Below are positions 29,795 to 33,112 of a DNA stretch of 33,112 nucleotides, one piece after another (the stretch's first letter is position 1; every line of letters starts with the position of its first letter). Where the stretch lies: the NCBI GenBank assembly GCA_902774925.1, contig CACYKE010000040.1:1-33112 (forward strand). Reading direction: 5' to 3'. Origin of the DNA: an uncultured Prevotellaceae bacterium. GTDB taxonomy: Bacteria; Bacteroidota; Bacteroidia; Bacteroidales; Bacteroidaceae. Position numbers and translations under genes: made by a program. Below the pieces are notes generated by a model. The model was given only the letters and a program-made list of their open reading frames with translations, was not told the DNA's origin and did not search any database.

Positions 29795-32449
29795 CTAGAT
29801 TACAATCTTACGTCCATTATTAATATACAGTCCCTTCTTGGTGGGCTTGCCACTGAGCTTATGTCCGCTCATGTCATACCAACCGCTAAAGTCAATCTCG
29901 CCCGTCTTGGTGTCAAGCGTGCCGATGGCGGTTGTCTCGCCATTGCTGCCTACCAGGCGCACAGTGATGCGCTGAGGCAGTTCCTCGTCCGTAGCTGCTG
30001 CACCACGGGTGAAGGAACGCGCATTGGCAGAATTCGGCTCGTTGTTCCACAGCAGGTAGCAACCCATTGGGCGAATCTTGGCGCCGCTGGCTACCCTTAC
30101 GAAGTCACCCACATTAATATCATCTTTCGCCACACCGGCAAAGCCGTAGACTTTGCCGATCTCCGCAGCGTTTGCACCGCCGGATATCCATTCCTTATAC
30201 TCGTACGTTCCCTTGAACGTCCAGTGGCTGCCCTCGTCGGCCGTCTCGCAGTCGCCGCCGCCAGTGGTGCAGAGCGTTACACCACCGGTGAAGGTGAGCG
30301 ACTCTCCGGTAGGCATAAACAGATACGGCGTGTTGCGAGTCAGCGTGCCCTGATTATTTGCGCCATCGCCAGTAGCCTGCATCGTAGCAACCCAGATGTT
30401 GTTTTCTTTCTCTACGCCTACAAACTTATAGAACGTGCCACCCTCCTGGTCATTGCAGGTATAGTCGAACGGCAGCATCACCGTCGAAGCCTTACCTTGA
30501 GTGAACGTGCGGTTGTACGTTACGCTGTTCACTGCAATATTCACAGGGATGCTCACCGTCTCGAGCGATGTGCCGTCGAACGCGGCGGAGATGTTGTCGC
30601 CATCTTTCGTCAGCGTCACGCCCATGACGGGACGGAGGGTGACGTTTTTGAGGGCGGCGAGGTCGTCGGACGCAGTGGCGGAGTTGTAGATGTTGCCGCC
30701 AGCATCGACCAGCGTCTGCCCTGCGGCTATCTTCACAACGCCCACATATTCCTCGCCTTTGTAGTTGTATATCTCGTTGGTGCTGATGAAGTCGGTCGGC
30801 TTAGAGCAGCCCAGCGTCAGCACGCAGGGAATTAGCCCGATGAGATTCCCTTCATTATCTTCATCATATTCAACAATGCTGCAGAAGCCTAATCCGCCAT
30901 TGGCCGTCACCTGTCCGCCAAGTATGTCGAAGTGTCCGCCATCGCAGTAGATGCCGAAGCCGTTGCTGCTGCCTGAGGCCATCAACTGTCCGCCGTTGAT
31001 GACGATGCCGCCGTCGGCAGTGGTGCTGTACACCCCGATTCCGATGCCATTAGATGTCGATGCCGTGACCACGCCGCCATGGATGCCGAGAAAGCCGTCT
31101 CTGCGTGCGTCATAATCTAGATCTAGCTTAAATGCATTGGTTCCTTCAGCCGTGGCTGTCAGTGCGCCCGTGCCTTGGCTCTGGCCGTAGATGTGCAGCG
31201 CCTTCCCCTCGCCGTAGATGGCATAGTCATCCGTGTTCGTCACGGTCATCTTCTTGCCGTCAGCGAGGATGATGTTCACGTCGCCCCCGAGGGTAATCAT
31301 GCCTGTGTATTCGACGTCATCGTTCACCACATACCAACCCGGAGCGAGTGTGGCTTCGCCGCCCTGCAGTGGGAGAGCATATCGGGTTTTCTCGACACCG
31401 TCCTCGTCGATGTAGTTGACGCTGATGGGTTTGTGGTCGGAGATGTTGGGCGTCATCGTCTTGCCGCTGATGGCCGCAATCTGCTCGTCGGTGAGTGTGC
31501 CGAAGTAGATGTAGCCGTCGCAGAGGAAGCTTATGCCGTCCTTCACCTGCACGGTGCGAGAATGACCCTCGTTGAGGTTATTGCTGAATGACTGGATATA
31601 GTAGCTATCGGTGGCGCTGGTGAAGTCGTAGGTCACGGTGTAGCCAGAATAGTTATATATCTCGCCGTTGACGATGACGTTGCCACCGTTCAGGTTGATG
31701 TTATTGATTAATTCGATACATCCGTTAATCTCCGCCGTGCCGCCGTTGAAGTTAATGGTGTTAGTGTCTTTTCCATCAATGGCCGTATAGCCGTTTCCCA
31801 TGCTGTTGGTCACGGTCAGCTTGCCGCCGTTCAGGGTGACGAAGCCATTGCCGGCGAAACAGATAGTGCCTTGAACTGTAGAGTGGCTCTTGATAGTGAC
31901 GTCGCCGCCATTCATGGTCAGCCCATAGTTAACACCATTATGGATAAAGAGGCCGTAGCCGGCACCACCGCCATCGAGCGTCACCATGCCGCCGGCGATA
32001 TTCAGATTAAAGCAATTTGTTTGTTTTTTGGCATCGACCACACCCATGCCCGTGCCGTTGCTCTGGGCATAGATGTTGAGCGTGCTGCCGTCGAAGGAGC
32101 CGTCGTCGTTGCCGGTGACGGTGAGCGTGGCGCCGTCGCAGACGATGAGGTCGATGACTTTACCGCTGTACCTGATGCAGCCATTGAGCGTGACGCTGCT
32201 CTTGACGACATACGTGCCGGAGGACCACCAGATGCGTCTGTATTCATCCGCACCCGCTGTCATGCTCTCGGTCACTTCGGTGTACTCGGTCACGGTCTGC
32301 TGGTTGCCGTCCATATCGATGTACGTCACGGCATCGTTTGCCCACGCCATTGCCGTCGTGAGCATCATCACAAGGAGCAGCATCGCTGCCCGTCGCGTTG
32401 CGCCCAGCCCTGAGGCCAAAGGCGCGAAAAAGTTTTTCTTAATTCCCAT
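29795..32449 (-). CDS. Large secreted surface protein with two repeated modules and a conserved C-terminal segment
   Basis: The 884-residue protein has a signal peptide with a long n-region (about 1-37, ending MLTTAMAWA). Two related modules follow. Each begins with Y-I-D-x-D-G (43-48 and 346-351) and continues through a WYVV/TYVV strand, an LTVTG/MTVTN segment, and an IYAQSNGTG / IYGQSQGTG motif (126-134, 420-428). Each then gives glycine-rich beta-helix-like turns (LTMNGGDV, IVINGGQL). Residues 610-800 form a third region (STVMLPFDY, TPYLFMP) and 825-884 a C-terminal segment (DTKTGEI, GKPTKKGLYINNGRKIVI). Such proteins are frequent in Prevotella and may be surface adhesins or glycan binders. 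The C-terminal segment may be a type IX secretion or anchoring signal. Function is unknown. A related C-terminus is encoded upstream at 32785-33112. Confidence 0.8.
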   Translation of the reverse strand: MGIKKNFFAPLASGLGATRRAAMLLLVMMLTTAMAWANDAVTYIDMDGNQQTVTEYTEVTESMTAGADEYRRIWWSSGTYVVKSSVTLNGCIRYSGKVIDLIVCDGATLTVTGNDDGSFDGSTLNIYAQSNGTGMGVVDAKKQTNCFNLNIAGGMVTLDGGGAGYGLFIHNGVNYGLTMNGGDVTIKSHSTVQGTICFAGNGFVTLNGGKLTVTNSMGNGYTAIDGKDTNTINFNGGTAEINGCIELINNINLNGGNVIVNGEIYNYSGYTVTYDFTSATDSYYIQSFSNNLNEGHSRTVQVKDGISFLCDGYIYFGTLTDEQIAAISGKTMTPNISDHKPISVNYIDEDGVEKTRYALPLQGGEATLAPGWYVVNDDVEYTGMITLGGDVNIILADGKKMTVTNTDDYAIYGEGKALHIYGQSQGTGALTATAEGTNAFKLDLDYDARRDGFLGIHGGVVTASTSNGIGIGVYSTTADGGIVINGGQLMASGSSNGFGIYCDGGHFDILGGQVTANGGLGFCSIVEYDEDNEGNLIGLIPCVLTLGCSKPTDFISTNEIYNYKGEEYVGVVKIAAGQTLVDAGGNIYNSATASDDLAALKNVTLRPVMGVTLTKDGDNISAAFDGTSLETVSIPVNIAVNSVTYNRTFTQGKASTVMLPFDYTCNDQEGGTFYKFVGVEKENNIWVATMQATGDGANNQGTLTRNTPYLFMPTGESLTFTGGVTLCTTGGGDCETADEGSHWTFKGTYEYKEWISGGANAAEIGKVYGFAGVAKDDINVGDFVRVASGAKIRPMGCYLLWNNEPNSANARSFTRGAAATDEELPQRITVRLVGSNGETTAIGTLDTKTGEIDFSGWYDMSGHKLSGKPTKKGLYINNGRKIVI

Positions 32450-32487
32450 TGTTATTGTTTATTTTTGATTATTTATTTGTCTCGATT

Positions 32488-32525
32488 ATGTCAGAGGACA
32501 GTCCCCTGACATAGTCAATGGGGAC
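32488..32525 (-). repeat. Overlapping alternative stem-loops upstream of the surface-protein gene
   Basis: A 25-base imperfect palindrome (32488-32512, ATGTCAG ... CTGACAT with GGAC/GTCC inside) shares its right half with a second possible stem, GTCCCC-TGAC (32501-32510) / GTCA-AT-GGGGAC (32514-32525). The two cannot form together. They lie about 40-75 bases before the ATG at 32449. The rest of 32450-32568 holds no supported gene. Confidence 0.6.
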
Positions 32526-32568
32526 GATACTTGGCGGGCAGCTCTCTTTGCATCACACCGTCGGCCAT

Positions 32569-32715
32569 TTAACCCCTCAGCATCTTGTCATCCTCGTGCT
32601 GGCCGGGGATGTAGCCGAATGGACCTGGATATCCATTGGGCTCGCTTGTACACAGAAACTGCGTCATCTTGACGTCATACACCTGCATCTCTGGTTTCTT
32701 ATAATCTTTTTTCAT
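32569..32715 (-). CDS. 48-residue peptide of the MKKxYxKPxM family
   Basis: This 48-codon ATG frame lies between two surface-protein genes on the same strand. The peptide starts MKKDYKKPEMQVYDVK, continues TQFLCTSEPNG, and has a Gly/Pro-rich and then charged C-terminal part (PGPFGYIPG, HEDDKMLRG). The first 13 residues match the pattern of the ORF at 29606-29734, while the C-terminal halves differ completely. That conserved start with a variable end, repeated in the same context, supports a real small gene. No characterised function is known to me. It follows the partial surface-protein gene after 69 bases with two stem-loops. Confidence 0.65.
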   Translation of the reverse strand: MKKDYKKPEMQVYDVKMTQFLCTSEPNGYPGPFGYIPGQHEDDKMLRG

Positions 32716-32731
32716 AATGATTTAATATTAA

Positions 32732-32771
32732 GGACTCTTTCCCCGAAAGGAAGTCCCCCTATACAGGGGGA
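32732..32771 (-). repeat. Two overlapping stem-loops between the partial surface gene and its short ORF
   Basis: GGACT-CTTTC / GAAAG-(GA)-AGTCC (32732-32756) overlaps TCCCCCT-ATAC-AGGGGGA (32754-32771) by three bases. The second is the counterpart of the stem-loop at 29767-29783 in the neighbouring cassette. Confidence 0.7.
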
Positions 32772-32784
32772 TTTAGAGGGTTTT

Positions 32785-33112
32785 TTATTTGACAATTATC
32801 TTCTTACCATTATTGATATACACACCTTTCTGAGCAGGCTTGCCATTGAGGCGGCGGCCGTCCAGCGTGCACCATGCTTCGCTGTCGAAGCGGATTTCAC
32901 CGGTCTTGGTGTCGATGGTTCCGATGGCTGTGACATCACCGTCAGCATTCACGAGGCGTACCGTCATCCTTGAAGGCAGCGCCTCTTCAGCAGCACCTCT
33001 GCGTGGAGCATTACTAACAGGAGCGGTGTACTTCAGATAAGCACGGAACGGAGCAATGCTTGCACCAGCCATCGCCTTCACGAAGTCGCCAGGGTTGACG
33101 GTATATGAGCCG
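32785..33112 (-). CDS. C-terminal part of a second surface protein (gene continues past the right edge)
   Basis: The frame is open to the window edge, so the start lies outside; 108 codons are visible. It reads GSYTVNPGDFVKAMAGASIAP near the edge and ends DGRRLNGKPAQKGVYINNGKKIIVK (shown in part). The last 100 or so residues parallel the C-terminus of the 884-residue protein: GDFV, RGAA, LPSRMTVRLV, GTIDTKTGEI, GKPxxKG and YINNGKKI. This marks the two as paralogues sharing a C-terminal segment. The stop at 32785 is followed by stem-loops and a short ORF, the same order as in the other cassette. Confidence 0.8.
   Translation of the reverse strand, partial: GSYTVNPGDFVKAMAGASIAPFRAYLKYTAPVSNAPRRGAAEEALPSRMTVRLVNADGDVTAIGTIDTKTGEIRFDSEAWCTLDGRRLNGKPAQKGVYINNGKKIIVK

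Noticed and set aside
32516-32568. A 17-codon frame starting in TAAATG after the short peptide stop
   Set aside because: It is too short and has no supporting context beyond the overlap.

Overview
The window looks like chromosomal DNA of a Bacteroidales bacterium, most likely Prevotellaceae. The reasons are the many promoters with the Bacteroidota -7 box (TAnnTTTG, often with a TTTG-like -33 box about 19-22 bases upstream), the weak Shine-Dalgarno usage, and the gene set: a two-subunit methylmalonyl-CoA mutase, TonB-dependent receptor, HU-related histone-like protein, a TatA/TatC-only Tat system and Prevotella-style surface proteins. The genus is an inference from gene families and could not be checked. 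No rRNA, tRNA or CRISPR array was seen.

Layout. 1-2 kb: the minus-strand mutA-mutB operon (mutB runs off the left edge). 2.1-3.8 kb: an AAE-family transporter. 3.9-4.4 kb: an MgtC-like protein, divergent from a plus-strand operon at 4.4-8.3 kb holding tatA, tatC, a membrane iron-sulfur protein and a Tat-signal lipoprotein of the aldo/keto reductase family. 8.3-11.5 kb (minus): a flavoprotein and a secreted esterase with coupled stop and start. 11.6-14.7 kb (plus): mltG and a BtuB-like receptor. 14.7-18.7 kb: glnS, a TPR protein and a DedA protein. 18.8-19.3 kb: a small secreted protein. 19.4-21.1 kb (minus): greA and a porin. 21.2-21.45 kb: a compact unit with promoter, possible operators, a 28-residue ORF and a terminator hairpin. 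21.5-22.8 kb (minus): a GH5 mannanase-like lipoprotein. 22.9-24.9 kb: a DsbD-like protein. 24.9-25.8 kb (minus): a BadF-type sugar kinase. 25.9-28.3 kb: an MscS channel. 28.4-33.1 kb (minus): an HU-related protein, a palindrome-rich intergenic region, and two large surface proteins each followed by a short ORF of one family.

Three things stand out. First, the Tat operon appears to carry its own cargo: a twin-arginine lipoprotein with two 4Fe-4S motifs, and a polytopic Fe-S protein with a twin-arginine segment inside it. This suggests a periplasmic redox module made together with its exporter. Second, at least seven loci carry short imperfect tandem repeats with a period of 7, 8 or 9 bases; some fill the gap between two genes exactly and others sit in frame inside genes. 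Third, the surface-protein locus repeats the pattern large protein, stem-loop, 42-48 residue peptide ORF with a conserved start. The 28-residue ORF unit at 21.2-21.45 kb is a further candidate for an undescribed gene.
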